This document shows, in pieces, positions 53,346-62,432 of a stretch of DNA of 64,000 nt (its first letter is position 1; each line of letters begins with the position of its first letter). The stretch comes from CAVVFX01 sp963747535 (GTDB lineage Bacteria; Acidobacteriota; Terriglobia; Bryobacterales; Bryobacteraceae), in assembly GCA_963747535.1 (NCBI GenBank), contig CAVVFX010000011.1:372001-436000 (forward strand), given 5' to 3'. The translations under genes and the position numbers were made by a program. Under the pieces are notes generated by a model. The model saw only the letters and a list, made by a program, of their open reading frames with translations. It ran no database searches and had not been told where the DNA came from.

Positions 53346-53430
53346 GATTCTTCGCGGGCCGCGAAGACTTTGACTGTTTGTAGTACAAGGAGGTGCCAGA
53401 TCTAACGCAGTGCCCGTGGTCAATCCCAAG

Positions 53431-55248
53431 CTAGAAAATGAAGGCGAGTCCGCCGCGGAAGCTGCGCGGATTCTGTACCACGACAAACTGGTGCCCGGCG
53501 GATCCGGTGATTGGAAGATAGCCTTGGGCGAGGATGTTGCGCACATCGGCCGTGGCTTCTACGCGCCATGGTAGGCCAAATGATGCGGGTATTGGCTGCC
53601 GGAACGATATATTCAGGCCGGGAGTCGGAGAGATCGGCTGCGTGGAGTACATCTGCGCCGGATTGATGGTGTTGTAGTCGGTAATTTGATAGCTTCCGCT
53701 GATCCGCGTGCCCGTTGCCGGCACCTCGGCCGAAGCCCGAAACGTCACCTGATCACGTCGTACCGAATGCAATATCTGGCGCAGATCCTCGGCGGTGTCC
53801 GCCGCCAGATTGCTGCTCTGCGGCGTCAGATTATCCGCTGAACCATAGATCGCTGTAACCTTGAGATGCTCACCCAGATGTTGCGTCACCGATGCAGAGT
53901 AACCCATGCTGGTGAACGTTCCCGCATCGAAAATAGAACTGTTGGAGTAAACGTCCGGCAGCAGGTCCCCGCTCAAATCGCCGCCCGCGTCGGACAACCG
54001 CAGCGCGGTGTTGGACACTCGCTGGCGAAACCCGCTGATCCGGTATTCCCGTGAACCAACCTTGGTGGAGTAGGCCACTTCATAGTCAGTGCCCTTTTCC
54101 ACCTGCGCCTGATTGTTTAGCAGGTCAATGCGCGGCATCATGCTGACCGCCTCAATGTCACGATTCAGCTCCGGATCGTTGCTGCGGTCGTCCGAATCGA
54201 GGCCCGGCCGCGCGTTGCCGGAGGTGTAGCTGAAATCGAACTTGCCACCCAACTTACTCCACGTAACGCGGGCGTATGGGCTGAGGTAGTGCAGCCGCTG
54301 GACGAACGATACCGAATCGAACTCGTATCCGTAAAGGACCTCAAGCGAATCTGAGATTTTGTTCCTGTCGCTCGAACTGATCGAGATCATGCGCAGTGGA
54401 GGCAAAGAAGAATCCATGGCCGGATTGGACAGGCCGGAAATCGATACCGGGGTCGTTCCCGCGCGGTTGGGAATGTAAAACTGGCGCATGGTGACGGAAA
54501 TTTCCGGATCGGAATTTTCCAGCTCCCGGCTATAGGACGTCTGAAACCCGGCGGACGGCAGGCCGGAATCAACCCCGTAGGCGACGTTGCCGCTGAACTT
54601 TAAATGATTAATACCGTATAGCGAGGTCGCAAGCGCAAAGGCCGTTCCCAGATCGCCGGTTTCGCTGCTGCCGTCCATCGAATCGCCGGTCGAAACCTTG
54701 ACCACTCCAGTCGTAGCGCTGAAGATATCCGGCTGTCCGCCCTGCGGGTCGGGACCCGGCAGAAACCGTAGCACGGGACGCGTGGAACTCGACGTGCGCA
54801 ACACCCACTTCCAGTCGTCACTCATTAATTCTCGTGCGTCACCATCGGTAACCGGCAGGAGTTGGATTGAGCTGAACAGGGTCGAGAGGTTCACCTCCAG
54901 CAAGCGCAATTTGCCGGCCTGCACCTGAATGTTGCTTTTCAGGGCCGGGAGGAAGGCTGCCAGAGAGACGCGGACGGAATAGACATCGGGCAGAAGATCG
55001 GGGAAAACGAAGCCGCCTTCACTATTGGTGAGCGCCCGGCGGACCGGCTTGTCCTGCCGGTTGAATAGCTGCACTACGGCTCCCATCCGGGGGTGACCAT
55101 CAAAATCAGCGACCACGCCTTTGAGGGCACCGGATGTAATTAGCGGGGAGGCGGAGAAGGCAGGCGCAAGGGATAGAACTAGACCCATCACCGGAATAAG
55201 CCGGCTCGCCGTGCCGCGAAATCCGCCCGGGTAAAATCCCCGACTCAT
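53431..55248 (-). CDS. Carboxypeptidase-regulatory outer-membrane protein
   Basis: 605 aa with a signal peptide (RLIPVMGLVLSLAPAFSA). Residues ~38-115 are a carboxypeptidase-regulatory-like domain (GALKGVVADFDGHPRMGAVV, TNSEGGFVFPDLLPDVYSVR). The remainder is rich in alternating aromatic/Ser/Asn strands (SYTSGNARPGLDS, AYSTKVGSREYRISGFRQRV), fitting a beta-barrel, and the C-terminus ends in Phe (GGLAFIF). It resembles the TonB-dependent-receptor-like proteins numerous in Acidobacteria, but no TonB box or plug is clear. Confidence 0.82.
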   Translation of the reverse strand: MSRGFYPGGFRGTASRLIPVMGLVLSLAPAFSASPLITSGALKGVVADFDGHPRMGAVVQLFNRQDKPVRRALTNSEGGFVFPDLLPDVYSVRVSLAAFLPALKSNIQVQAGKLRLLEVNLSTLFSSIQLLPVTDGDARELMSDDWKWVLRTSSSTRPVLRFLPGPDPQGGQPDIFSATTGVVKVSTGDSMDGSSETGDLGTAFALATSLYGINHLKFSGNVAYGVDSGLPSAGFQTSYSRELENSDPEISVTMRQFYIPNRAGTTPVSISGLSNPAMDSSLPPLRMISISSSDRNKISDSLEVLYGYEFDSVSFVQRLHYLSPYARVTWSKLGGKFDFSYTSGNARPGLDSDDRSNDPELNRDIEAVSMMPRIDLLNNQAQVEKGTDYEVAYSTKVGSREYRISGFRQRVSNTALRLSDAGGDLSGDLLPDVYSNSSIFDAGTFTSMGYSASVTQHLGEHLKVTAIYGSADNLTPQSSNLAADTAEDLRQILHSVRRDQVTFRASAEVPATGTRISGSYQITDYNTINPAQMYSTQPISPTPGLNISFRQPIPASFGLPWRVEATADVRNILAQGYLPITGSAGHQFVVVQNPRSFRGGLAFIF

Positions 55249-55308
55249 CGTCGTCCCTTAAAACAGGCCTGAGCCTGCGTTACCCTTGCTAACTCCACCG
55301 GTATATAT

Positions 55309-56976
55309 CTAGGTTACCGTAAATTTGGCCGACGGTGTCAATGTCTGGTTACGAATTTTATCGGTGACCTTCATCTTCAATTCATACTGTCCCGGCGCGA
55401 GCGTCTTCAACGGCAGCAGTTTCTCAATGGTGACCTGGCTACCGGAGGCGCCCGGAATCGAGCTGACCGTCTCGGTGAAATCGATAATCTTCTCGTTGCT
55501 GCCCGACTTCACGATCTCGTACTGAATGTCCGCATTGGGCTTGTGGGTCTTGTCATCCAGCCCGAAGTTATAGAACTGCAGGTAGATCCCCATCTTTTCG
55601 TCGCGCCGGAAGCTGTCGCTGAGCCGCGGCCTCACCTTGGTGTCGCCGATCACGAACATGCCTGTACCGATGCTTTTGGTCGGAACCTTTTCGATAATGT
55701 CCGAGAGAATCAGGGAACTCTGAGCCAGTTTCTCGTCATCGAAGTGAGGTACGTCGAGAGCCAGTTCATAGTTGTTCATGTTGCCCGCCACGACATCCTT
55801 GGCGACCACATTCAGGCGGTACCGGCCCGGAGTGAGTGGCACCGATTCCTGATAAATCGATTGCTGCGCGGCAACCTTCTGCAGCAACTCATTCGGAGAA
55901 TCGATAGAGACTTCGTGCTCGAAGGTGTTGATCGGGCGCCGCGTCATCGACGTGATACGGCCCAGCACGTGAATGATGGCCTTCTGCACGCCTTCTTTAT
56001 TGGTGAACTGCAGGTCCTTGTTGTCGAACATGCATGGTGACGTTGGCGATCACGGTGGAATTCGGTCACCCGTACGTAGTCGACCTGGACGCGCATCGGA
56101 AGAACGTTGAACGTGATCCGCGTATTGACCGCGGCTTCCAGATCCTTATACTTGATTGCCGGGGGCTTCTGCAGTTTGGCGAACTGTTCCAGGCGGGTGA
56201 ACTCGTTCATGCTCTCGGGTTGTCCGCCGAGCGGTGCTCCGAGGTGGGTGCCGTCGGTGTTGTTGAAACGGTCCGTCTTCGTCGAAAGACCCATCTGCTC
56301 GCTCAAGGTCAGACCGGCGCCCGGAACGTATAGCAAGGCGTCCTTTTCGGACGGGTCCATGGTCATGTGATATTCGCCCGACATGGTGGTATCGACGAAC
56401 TCGATGATGATGTTGGTGCCGATGCCCTCGAGGTAGCGGTAGCGCCACTGCTCAAACGGGTAAGTGGAAGTTTCGCCGCCGCCCTCTTCCGCCGGGCGCT
56501 CGTAGGTGCCGCCCGAGGGATGCGACTCGATTTCGTCGGGCGGCCCGTACATGATGTAGATGCGGCCGCGATCAGTCTTCCAGCCGGGGATGCCCGACGC
56601 ATAATGGTCGTTGGAGTAGGCGATGCGGCGGTAGTGCTCTTCCTTGAACTCGTTCTCGACGGTATCGGGCGTGGGGTCGCGGCGCAGCCAGAACTGCTCG
56701 ATGAACTGTTCCCGCTCCTCGTCGGTGCTCAGACCGCTTGAACGCAGGCCGTTCTTCATCGGTGATGATGTACGCAACGTCTTCCTGGAGCCACTTCTTG
56801 TACGGCCCCTCGAGCTCTTTCTTGAGTTCCTGCTGCTTCCTCTTTTTCTGTTTTTCGGTTAGGGGTTTGGAAACAGTTTCGCCATTGCTGGATTCATTCT
56901 TCTTGTCAGTGTCGTCAAAGCCACAAAGGATGAACGACCCGATTATCAGTGAGAGTACGAGGAACCTCAACTTCAT
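55309..56976 (-). pseudogene. GWxTD-domain lipoprotein-like gene, three frameshifts
   Basis: Reads in three frames from ATG 56976. N-terminus: MKLRFLVLSLIIGSFILCGF, a lipoprotein-type signal (Cys at the end). Then the GWxTD domain (YASGIPGWKTDRGRIYIMYG, PFEQWRYRYLEGIGTNIIIE) and a C-terminal beta domain (VHVLGRITSMTRRP-like). Extra bases are inferred near 56745, 56064 and 56035, where the frame changes by one. The full protein would be ~550 aa. Three +1 insertions in an otherwise conserved gene are as likely to be sequencing errors as decay. Confidence 0.85.
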
Positions 56977-57075
56977 AGGCGACCGCCTTTTGCATCTTTG
57001 ATTGTAACCTAAGTTGGGCTTGGCAAATTCGGGGCCAAAAAGAAAAAGAGAGAATGGCGGCGCGGGCGGGGCACT

Positions 57076-57523
57076 AAAACATTGGGCCACGAATGAACAC
57101 GAATGAACACGAATATGGAATAGATGATTTGGTCAAGCTGGTAGTCGGTGCCGCTTACGAGGTTTCCAATGCCTTGGGTTGTGGATTCCTGGAAAAGGTT
57201 TACGAGCGTGCACTGGCTCGGGAACTGGAGTTGTGTGGACTCCAGGTCTGTCAGCAGGTGATGTATCCACTTGAATATAAAGGGGCGCCACTCGGAAATT
57301 ATGTAGCCGACGTGGTGGTAGAGGGCCGGGTCATCGTCGAACTGAAGTGCGTAGACTGTTTCTCGAATGAGCACCTGGCCCAAGCCCTAAACTACCTCCG
57401 CGCCTCAAATCTGAAGTTAGCCCTCTTGATAAACTTCCAAAAACCAAAAGTAGAATGGAAGCGAGTCATCCTCTAGCTTTTCTTATTCGTGTTCATTCGT
57501 GTTCATTCGTGGCCCAATGTTTT
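57076..57523. mobile_element. 40-bp inverted-repeat unit carrying a GxxExxY gene
   Basis: A perfect 40-bp inverted repeat bounds 448 bp: left arm 57076-57115, right arm 57484-57523. Each arm starts AAAACATTGGGCCACGAA and contains two tandem GAATGAACAC units. The only content is the GxxExxY gene. The arm encodes the gene's first seven residues on one side and the last residues of the HAD gene on the other. No transposase is inside, and no target duplication is evident. It looks like a non-autonomous mobile or recombining unit (inference). Confidence 0.7.
57093..57476 (+). CDS. GxxExxY protein (PD-(D/E)XK nuclease-like)
   Basis: 127 aa. GFLEKVY at residues 31-37 is the family motif; YVADVVVEGRVIVELKCVD holds the nuclease-like acidic residues Asp73, Glu83 and Lys85 (D...ExK). 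The first seven residues (MNTNEHE) come from the repeat arm. Proteins of this family occur singly and dispersed, sometimes inside rRNA genes, with a presumed DNase role that has not, to my knowledge, been demonstrated. Ends 8 nt before the right arm. Confidence 0.9.
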   Translation: MNTNEHEYGIDDLVKLVVGAAYEVSNALGCGFLEKVYERALARELELCGLQVCQQVMYPLEYKGAPLGNYVADVVVEGRVIVELKCVDCFSNEHLAQALNYLRASNLKLALLINFQKPKVEWKRVIL

Positions 57524-58197
57524 CGCCACACCTGTGTCAAATCCTTCACGAGCACCTCGGGCCGCAGTTTTCCCAGGTCTCCCGGCCCCGATACCCCTGT
57601 ATGGACAGCCACGCAACCGATCCCGTTAGCTCTTGCTGCCAGGACGTCCTGCGGCGCGTCCCCGACCAGCCACACCTCGGTCCCCGACTTTACCAGCCCC
57701 CGCCGCCGGGCCATCCGGATCGCATTTCTTGCCAGCGCAGCCCGGGTGTGTGCTGTACCTGCGAACGAGCCAAATACAAAGAACCGGCTTAGCCCGGCAC
57801 ATGTGAGTTTTTTCCAGGCGATCCGGGCCAGGTTCCCCGTGACCAGAACGCACGGCACCCGGCTGCGCCGCAGTTGCTGCAACAGGCGCTTGACTCCTGG
57901 ACAAGTGCGCTCTCTCAGGTCCGGACAGATAGCCTCATAAACCCGCTGTGCCTCCTCTTGAATCGCGGGCATCGCGGACGCAATCAACTCCGGCGCCGCG
58001 CCTGCCCGCCGCAGCATCTCGGCAAGGATGTCGGGATCGAGCATCCCGTGCACGGGAATGTCCTCCGTGGTGGTCTCGCAGCCCGTAATGGTTCGGACCG
58101 CGTCCACCAGCGCTTGCCGGTGATGCGGACCCGCGCGGCGCAGCAGCGTGCCATCGATATCGAAAAGTAGCAGAAGTTCTGAGGCGTATTTAGGCAA
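57493..58197 (-). CDS. HAD-family phosphatase (phosphoglycolate-phosphatase-like)
   Basis: 234 aa. Motif I LLLFDIDGTLLRRAG (nucleophile Asp), motif II LVTGNLARIAW, motif III Lys in ARNAIRMARRRGLVK-region and motif IV VWLVGDAPQDVLAARANGIG. A helical cap follows motif I. Substrate probably a sugar- or glycolate-phosphate. The last ten residues (RKHWATNEHE) are encoded by the right arm of the GxxExxY inverted repeat, so the original C-terminus was replaced. Confidence 0.9.
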   Translation of the reverse strand: MPKYASELLLLFDIDGTLLRRAGPHHRQALVDAVRTITGCETTTEDIPVHGMLDPDILAEMLRRAGAAPELIASAMPAIQEEAQRVYEAICPDLRERTCPGVKRLLQQLRRSRVPCVLVTGNLARIAWKKLTCAGLSRFFVFGSFAGTAHTRAALARNAIRMARRRGLVKSGTEVWLVGDAPQDVLAARANGIGCVAVHTGVSGPGDLGKLRPEVLVKDLTQVWRKHWATNEHE

Positions 58198-58208
58198 GCG
58201 AATCTACA

Positions 58209-59099
58209 ATGGTACAAGTGGAACAGAAAGCCTTTCGCGCCGGCCTCGTGCAGATGTCGTGCTCGACCGATTCAGAGGAGAATTTAGCCAAGGCCGAGGC
58301 TCGCATCCGCGACGCCGCCGGGAAAGGCGCGCAGATTGTTTGCCTGCAGGAGCTCTTCCGCTCGCAGTATTTCTGCCGCGAGGAGGACCCGCGCCTCTTC
58401 GACCTCGCCGAGTCCATCCCCGGACCCTCGACCGAGCGCTTGAGCGTAGTGGCGCGCGAGAAGAACGTGGTGGTAATTGCGTCGCTTTTCGAAAAGCGCG
58501 CCGCGGGTGTGTACCACAATACGGCCGCCATTATCGACGCCGATGGCTCGCTGCTGGGCCTATACCGGAAGATGCATATTCCGGACGATCCGCTTTACTT
58601 TGAAAAATTCTATTTCACCCCCGGCGACCTCGGGTTCCGCACGTTCGACACCGCGGTGGGTCGCGTCGCCTCGCTGGTCTGCTGGGACCAGTGGTATCCG
58701 GAGGCCGCGCGCCTGGCAGCATTGGGCGGCGCCAATATTCTCTTCTATCCAACCGCGATCGGCTGGCATCCGGCCGAAAAAGCCGAGTTCGGAGTCGCCC
58801 AGCACGATGCCTGGCGCACCATCCAGCGTGGACACGCCATCGCCAATGGCATCTACGTCGCGGCCGTGAATCGCGTAGGCTTCGAAGGGCCGCCCGATCA
58901 CGGGCTCGAATTCTGGGGAGGCTCCTTCGTGGCTGACCCGTTCGGCCGTATGCTTGCCGAGGCATCCCACGACAAGGAAGAGATTCTGATCGTCGAAATC
59001 GATCCGGTGAAGATCGACGAAACCCGCCGCAACTGGCCTTTTCTGCGGGACCGCCGCATCGATGCCTACGGTCCCATCACCAACCGGTTGCTGATCTGA
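58209..59099 (+). CDS. aguB: N-carbamoylputrescine amidase
   Basis: 296-aa nitrilase-superfamily enzyme hydrolysing N-carbamoylputrescine to putrescine, CO2 and ammonia. Catalytic triad Glu48 (VCLQELFRSQYFC), Lys121 (LYRKMHIPDD) and Cys158 (ASLVCWDQWYPEAAR). FTPGDLGFR and WGGSFVADPFGR are typical of AguB. Its stop overlaps the aguA ATG (TGATG), so translation is coupled. Divergent from the HAD gene 11 bp away. Confidence 0.95.
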   Translation: MVQVEQKAFRAGLVQMSCSTDSEENLAKAEARIRDAAGKGAQIVCLQELFRSQYFCREEDPRLFDLAESIPGPSTERLSVVAREKNVVVIASLFEKRAAGVYHNTAAIIDADGSLLGLYRKMHIPDDPLYFEKFYFTPGDLGFRTFDTAVGRVASLVCWDQWYPEAARLAALGGANILFYPTAIGWHPAEKAEFGVAQHDAWRTIQRGHAIANGIYVAAVNRVGFEGPPDHGLEFWGGSFVADPFGRMLAEASHDKEEILIVEIDPVKIDETRRNWPFLRDRRIDAYGPITNRLLI

Positions 59100-60130
59100 T
59101 GGAGATACCGTGGCCGACACCGAGACAAGCCGGATTTCACATGCCTGCCGAGTGGGCGCCTCACGAAGCCACCTGGCTTGCCTGGCCGCACAACCAAGAG
59201 GATTGGCCCGGCCGTTTTGAGCCCATACCGTGGGTTTACGGCGAAATCGTGCGTAAGCTGGCCTCCGTGGAGCAAGTGCGTATCCTGGTACAAAACGAGG
59301 AGGTCGAGCAGGCGGCGCGCAATGTACTCTCAAAAGTCGGGGCAAACCTTGCAGCCGTAGACTTCTACCCGGTCGAGACGGACCGGGTCTGGACGAGAGA
59401 TTTCGCGCCGACCTTCTTGGTCAATCGGGTACTTGCGGAGGTCGGCACCGTGAAATGGCGCTTCAACGCCTGGGCCAAATATGACAACTGGCAACGCGAC
59501 GACGCGGCCGGCGCACAAATCCCAGCCCTCATCGACAAGCGCCGCTGGACGGCTCCGCTGGTCCTCGAAGGCGGCAGCATCGAGGTCAACGGCAATGGCT
59601 GGCTCATGACCACCGAAGAATGTCTCCTTAGCCCGATCCAGGCACGCAATCCGGACCAGTCTCGCGAACAGATCGAGGCGCTGCTCTCCGCGTATCTGGG
59701 CACCGAACACATCCTCTGGTTGCGCAACGGGATCGCCGGCGACGACACACACGGCCACATTGACGACCTCGCCCGGTTTATCGATCGCGACACCATCGTC
59801 ATCGCGTCCGAGCCGGATAAGAGCGATGCCAACTACGAGCCATTGCGCGAGAATCGCGAGATCCTGAAGCAGTATCCGTTCCGCGTCCTCGAATTGCCAA
59901 TGCCCGCCCCGGTCATTTTCGACGGCCAGCGTCTTCCTGCCAGCTACGCCAACTTTTATCTGGCCAACGGCATCGCCTTGGTACCGACGTTCAACGATCC
60001 CCATGACTGCATCGCGCTGAATGTGTTGGCTGCGGCTATGCCTGGGCGCCGCGTGGTCGGCATCAACTGCATCGAGTTGGTGTGGGGTCTCGGAACGCTG
60101 CATTGCATGACCCAACAGCAGCCCGCGTAA
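59099..60130 (+). CDS. aguA: Agmatine deiminase
   Basis: 343-aa peptidyl-arginine-deiminase-fold enzyme converting agmatine to N-carbamoylputrescine. N-terminal GFHMPAEWAPHEATWLAWPH; LEGGSIEVNGNGWLMTTEEC; GDDTHGHIDDLARFID (catalytic His and Asp); nucleophile Cys336 in GLGTLHCMTQQQP. Together with aguB and speA it makes a complete putrescine route that bypasses ornithine. Confidence 0.95.
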   Translation: MEIPWPTPRQAGFHMPAEWAPHEATWLAWPHNQEDWPGRFEPIPWVYGEIVRKLASVEQVRILVQNEEVEQAARNVLSKVGANLAAVDFYPVETDRVWTRDFAPTFLVNRVLAEVGTVKWRFNAWAKYDNWQRDDAAGAQIPALIDKRRWTAPLVLEGGSIEVNGNGWLMTTEECLLSPIQARNPDQSREQIEALLSAYLGTEHILWLRNGIAGDDTHGHIDDLARFIDRDTIVIASEPDKSDANYEPLRENREILKQYPFRVLELPMPAPVIFDGQRLPASYANFYLANGIALVPTFNDPHDCIALNVLAAAMPGRRVVGINCIELVWGLGTLHCMTQQQPA

Positions 60131-60142
60131 GTAAGATAAATC

Positions 60143-60373
60143 ATGGTCGACCCGGTAGTGGAAGCGTTGATCCTCGATCTGCTCGAGTGGGTGGCAACCG
60201 GCGAACGGAGCTACGAACAAGTGATGGAGGCGTGGCGCACGTCATGTCCCAGACTCCCGGTTTGGGAGGATGCCAATGATCGCGGCCTGGTCCAGAGGGA
60301 GGAAACCGCCGGCCGCTCGATCGTCAAGATCACCGCGGAGGGCCGGGCGTTGCTTGAGCGCCGGCCTTCCTAG
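60143..60373 (+). CDS. Small winged-helix-like protein
   Basis: 76 aa, 12 nt after the aguA stop and probably in its operon. EALILDLLEWVATGERSYEQ and RTSCPRLPVWEDANDRGLVQ, then RSIVKITAEGRALLERR: the last segment looks like a winged-helix wing and recognition element (ITxEGRxLL). It could regulate the agmatine genes; this is inference from position only. Confidence 0.7.
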   Translation: MVDPVVEALILDLLEWVATGERSYEQVMEAWRTSCPRLPVWEDANDRGLVQREETAGRSIVKITAEGRALLERRPS

Positions 60374-60388
60374 CACAGTGCACCCGTG

Positions 60389-60418
60389 GGGCAGACCATC
60401 GCATTTTGTGGTCTGCCC
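60389..60418 (-). repeat. Dispersed hairpin repeat, copy F
   Basis: GGGCAGACCA, loop TCGCATTTTG, TGGTCTGCCC: perfect 10-bp stem, reverse orientation relative to copies B, D, E. It lies 16 nt after the winged-helix stop and before yceD. Confidence 0.8.
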
Positions 60419-60540
60419 TGCTGCGCAGCAACCGCTTTTGCTACCAGCCGCCATCCAGAGTAGCCCTCCGCTTATCGACCGGGTCGCGCAACGGCCGACC
60501 CACTCACCTGCTATACTGACAATTTGTTCCCCGGTGCGCC

Positions 60541-61059
60541 ATGTTGCTCAGTATCAAGGAGATGGAAGTAAAGGAAGTCCGTTTCGACGAGACTTTCCCG
60601 CCCGGTGAGATCGATTTTTCCGGTTTAGAGGTTACCCAGACTCTTCCTTTGCATGTCCAGGGTGTAGCAGAAATTCTGCACAACACCGGCGGCGAGGTGC
60701 GAATCAAGGGCCGGATGACGACCACCGTCGAAGCTGTCTGCGACCGCTGTCTCGGGACGGCGACATACCCCATTGATACTCCATTTGACCTCTTTTACAG
60801 GCCGGAAGCCGATCTTCCTGTCGAAGATGAATTCGCTATCGATGAGGGTGAGGCCGAGATCGCCTATTACAAAGAACCCGGGATGATCCTCGAAGACATT
60901 CTTGTCGAACTGCTCCAGTTGCAGTTGCCTATGCAACGGGTTTGCGGCGACAATTGTGAAGGGATCTGCCCGATATGCGGTGCAAACCGCAATGAAACAT
61001 CCTGCCGCTGCACTGAAGTGCCGGCAGACGACCGCTGGAGTGCCCTGCGCGATCTGTAG
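60541..61059 (+). CDS. yceD: YceD family (DUF177) protein
   Basis: 172 aa. GKGRMTTTVEAVCDRCLGT-type middle (RIKGRMTTTVEAVCDRCLGT) and the C-terminal Cys-rich CGDNCEGICPICGANRN with SCRC are characteristic. It precedes rpmF, the usual order yceD-rpmF-plsX; the family is implicated in 23S rRNA processing in other bacteria. The ATG at 60541 is preceded by a weak ribosome-binding site. Confidence 0.93.
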   Translation: MLLSIKEMEVKEVRFDETFPPGEIDFSGLEVTQTLPLHVQGVAEILHNTGGEVRIKGRMTTTVEAVCDRCLGTATYPIDTPFDLFYRPEADLPVEDEFAIDEGEAEIAYYKEPGMILEDILVELLQLQLPMQRVCGDNCEGICPICGANRNETSCRCTEVPADDRWSALRDL

Positions 61060-61125
61060 AGCATCCGAATTTAAAACTTGAGTTGACAAAATCCGCTGAT
61101 GCGGTAAGAATTTTGAGGTACCCGA

Positions 61126-61308
61126 ATGCCGAATCCCAAACGACGACACTCCGCAGCCCGCACTGGTAAGCGCCGGGCGCACGACAGCCTGAAGAGTCCT
61201 TCCAAGGCTGAATGTCCCAATTGCCATGAGCCCAAACTGCCGCACCGGGTCTGCCCGCATTGCGGACAGTATAAGGGACGCGAAGTGATCGAAGTCGCCG
61301 AAGAATAG
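61126..61308 (+). CDS. rpmF: 50S ribosomal protein L32
   Basis: 60 aa. MPNPKRRHSAARTGKRRAHD is the L32 start; CPNCHEPKLPHRVCPHCGQY holds the four-Cys zinc ribbon. Sits between yceD and plsX as in most bacteria. Confidence 0.97.
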   Translation: MPNPKRRHSAARTGKRRAHDSLKSPSKAECPNCHEPKLPHRVCPHCGQYKGREVIEVAEE

Positions 61309-62337
61309 GTGCCGGACCACTCCATGGTGACCATTGCTCTCGACGCGATGGGCGGTGACCACTTTCCCAAGCCGGAAGTGGAGGGTTCGTTACGGGCCGC
61401 GAAAACACATGGCGTTCGCGTCATCCTGGTCGGTGACGAAGAAGTAATACGCCGCGAATTGAATCAGCACGATGGCTGGCGCGAGCTGCCCATCGAAGTC
61501 CTTCACGCGTCCGAAAGGATCGCCATGGAGGACAGTGCGGCCAAGGCGGCGCGGTCACGGCGCGACAGTTCCATGCATGTAGCTTGCCGGCTGGTTTTGA
61601 ACGGCCAGGCGAACGCATTCGTGTCGGCGGGCAACACCGGCGCGTGCATGGCCATCTCTAAGATGGTGTGCGGCAAAATTGCGGGCGTCGACCGTCCGGC
61701 GCTTTCCGGCATCTTCCCTACTGCCCCCGGAAAGCCTGCAGTGCTGCTGGACGTCGGCGCAAACGTAGATTGCTCACCTGAAATGCTGGCTCAGTTTGCC
61801 GTGATGGGAGAGCTCTATTCGCGCATGGTTCTGAAGGTGGAGAAGCCGCGCGTGGGCTTGCTTTCTATCGGCGAAGAAGAACACAAAGGGAACGAGTTGA
61901 CTCGGGCCGCCACGCCGCTCTTGAAAATGCTTCCCATCAACTTCATCGGCAATGTGGAAGGCCGCGACCTCTATACGGGGATCGCGGACGTGATCGTCTG
62001 CGATGGCTTCATCGGCAACGTGGCGCTCAAGGTGAGCGAGGGTCTGGTGGATACCATCCGGAGCATGCTGCGCGAGTCTCTGGAAGCCACGCTCACCCGT
62101 AAACTGGGCTATGCATTGTCCAAGGCGGCCTATCGCGATTTCAAAAAGCGCGTGGATTACTCTGAAATCGGCGGCGCGCCTCTATTGGGAGTGAAGGGTG
62201 CGACGGTGATCTGCCACGGCCGATCCGACGCCCACGCCATTAAGAACGCGATCCGCGGCGCGAAAGAATTCGCCGAGGGCAACATCAATCATCTGATTGA
62301 GCGTGAATTGCGCCCCGCCACCACCTCCCTTGTGTGA
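61309..62337 (+). CDS. plsX: Acyl-ACP:phosphate acyltransferase PlsX
   Basis: 342 aa. Starts GTG 61309 directly after the rpmF stop, or ATG 61324 (MVTIALDAMGGDHFPKPEVE); the latter begins at the conserved N-terminus. SAGNTGACMAISKMVCGKIA and LDVGANVDCSPEMLAQFAVM are PlsX motifs. It makes acyl-phosphate from acyl-ACP for phospholipid synthesis. fabH/fabD would usually follow but are not seen here. Confidence 0.95.
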   Translation: MPDHSMVTIALDAMGGDHFPKPEVEGSLRAAKTHGVRVILVGDEEVIRRELNQHDGWRELPIEVLHASERIAMEDSAAKAARSRRDSSMHVACRLVLNGQANAFVSAGNTGACMAISKMVCGKIAGVDRPALSGIFPTAPGKPAVLLDVGANVDCSPEMLAQFAVMGELYSRMVLKVEKPRVGLLSIGEEEHKGNELTRAATPLLKMLPINFIGNVEGRDLYTGIADVIVCDGFIGNVALKVSEGLVDTIRSMLRESLEATLTRKLGYALSKAAYRDFKKRVDYSEIGGAPLLGVKGATVICHGRSDAHAIKNAIRGAKEFAEGNINHLIERELRPATTSLV

Positions 62338-62359
62338 CACGTCTGTCAGCACGCAGTCC

Positions 62360-62399
62360 CCGGCCGACAGACGATCGTCTTTCGTCGTCTGTCGGCCGG
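62360..62399 (-). repeat. Dispersed hairpin repeat, copy G
   Basis: CCGGCCGACAGACGA, loop TCGTCTTTCG, TCGTCTGTCGGCCGG: perfect 15-bp stem, the strongest copy. It ends 23 nt downstream of the plsX stop and probably acts as its terminator. Confidence 0.85.
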
Positions 62400-62432
62400 C
62401 CTACAGCCTGCTAGCTGCCGGCATTTCAATTG

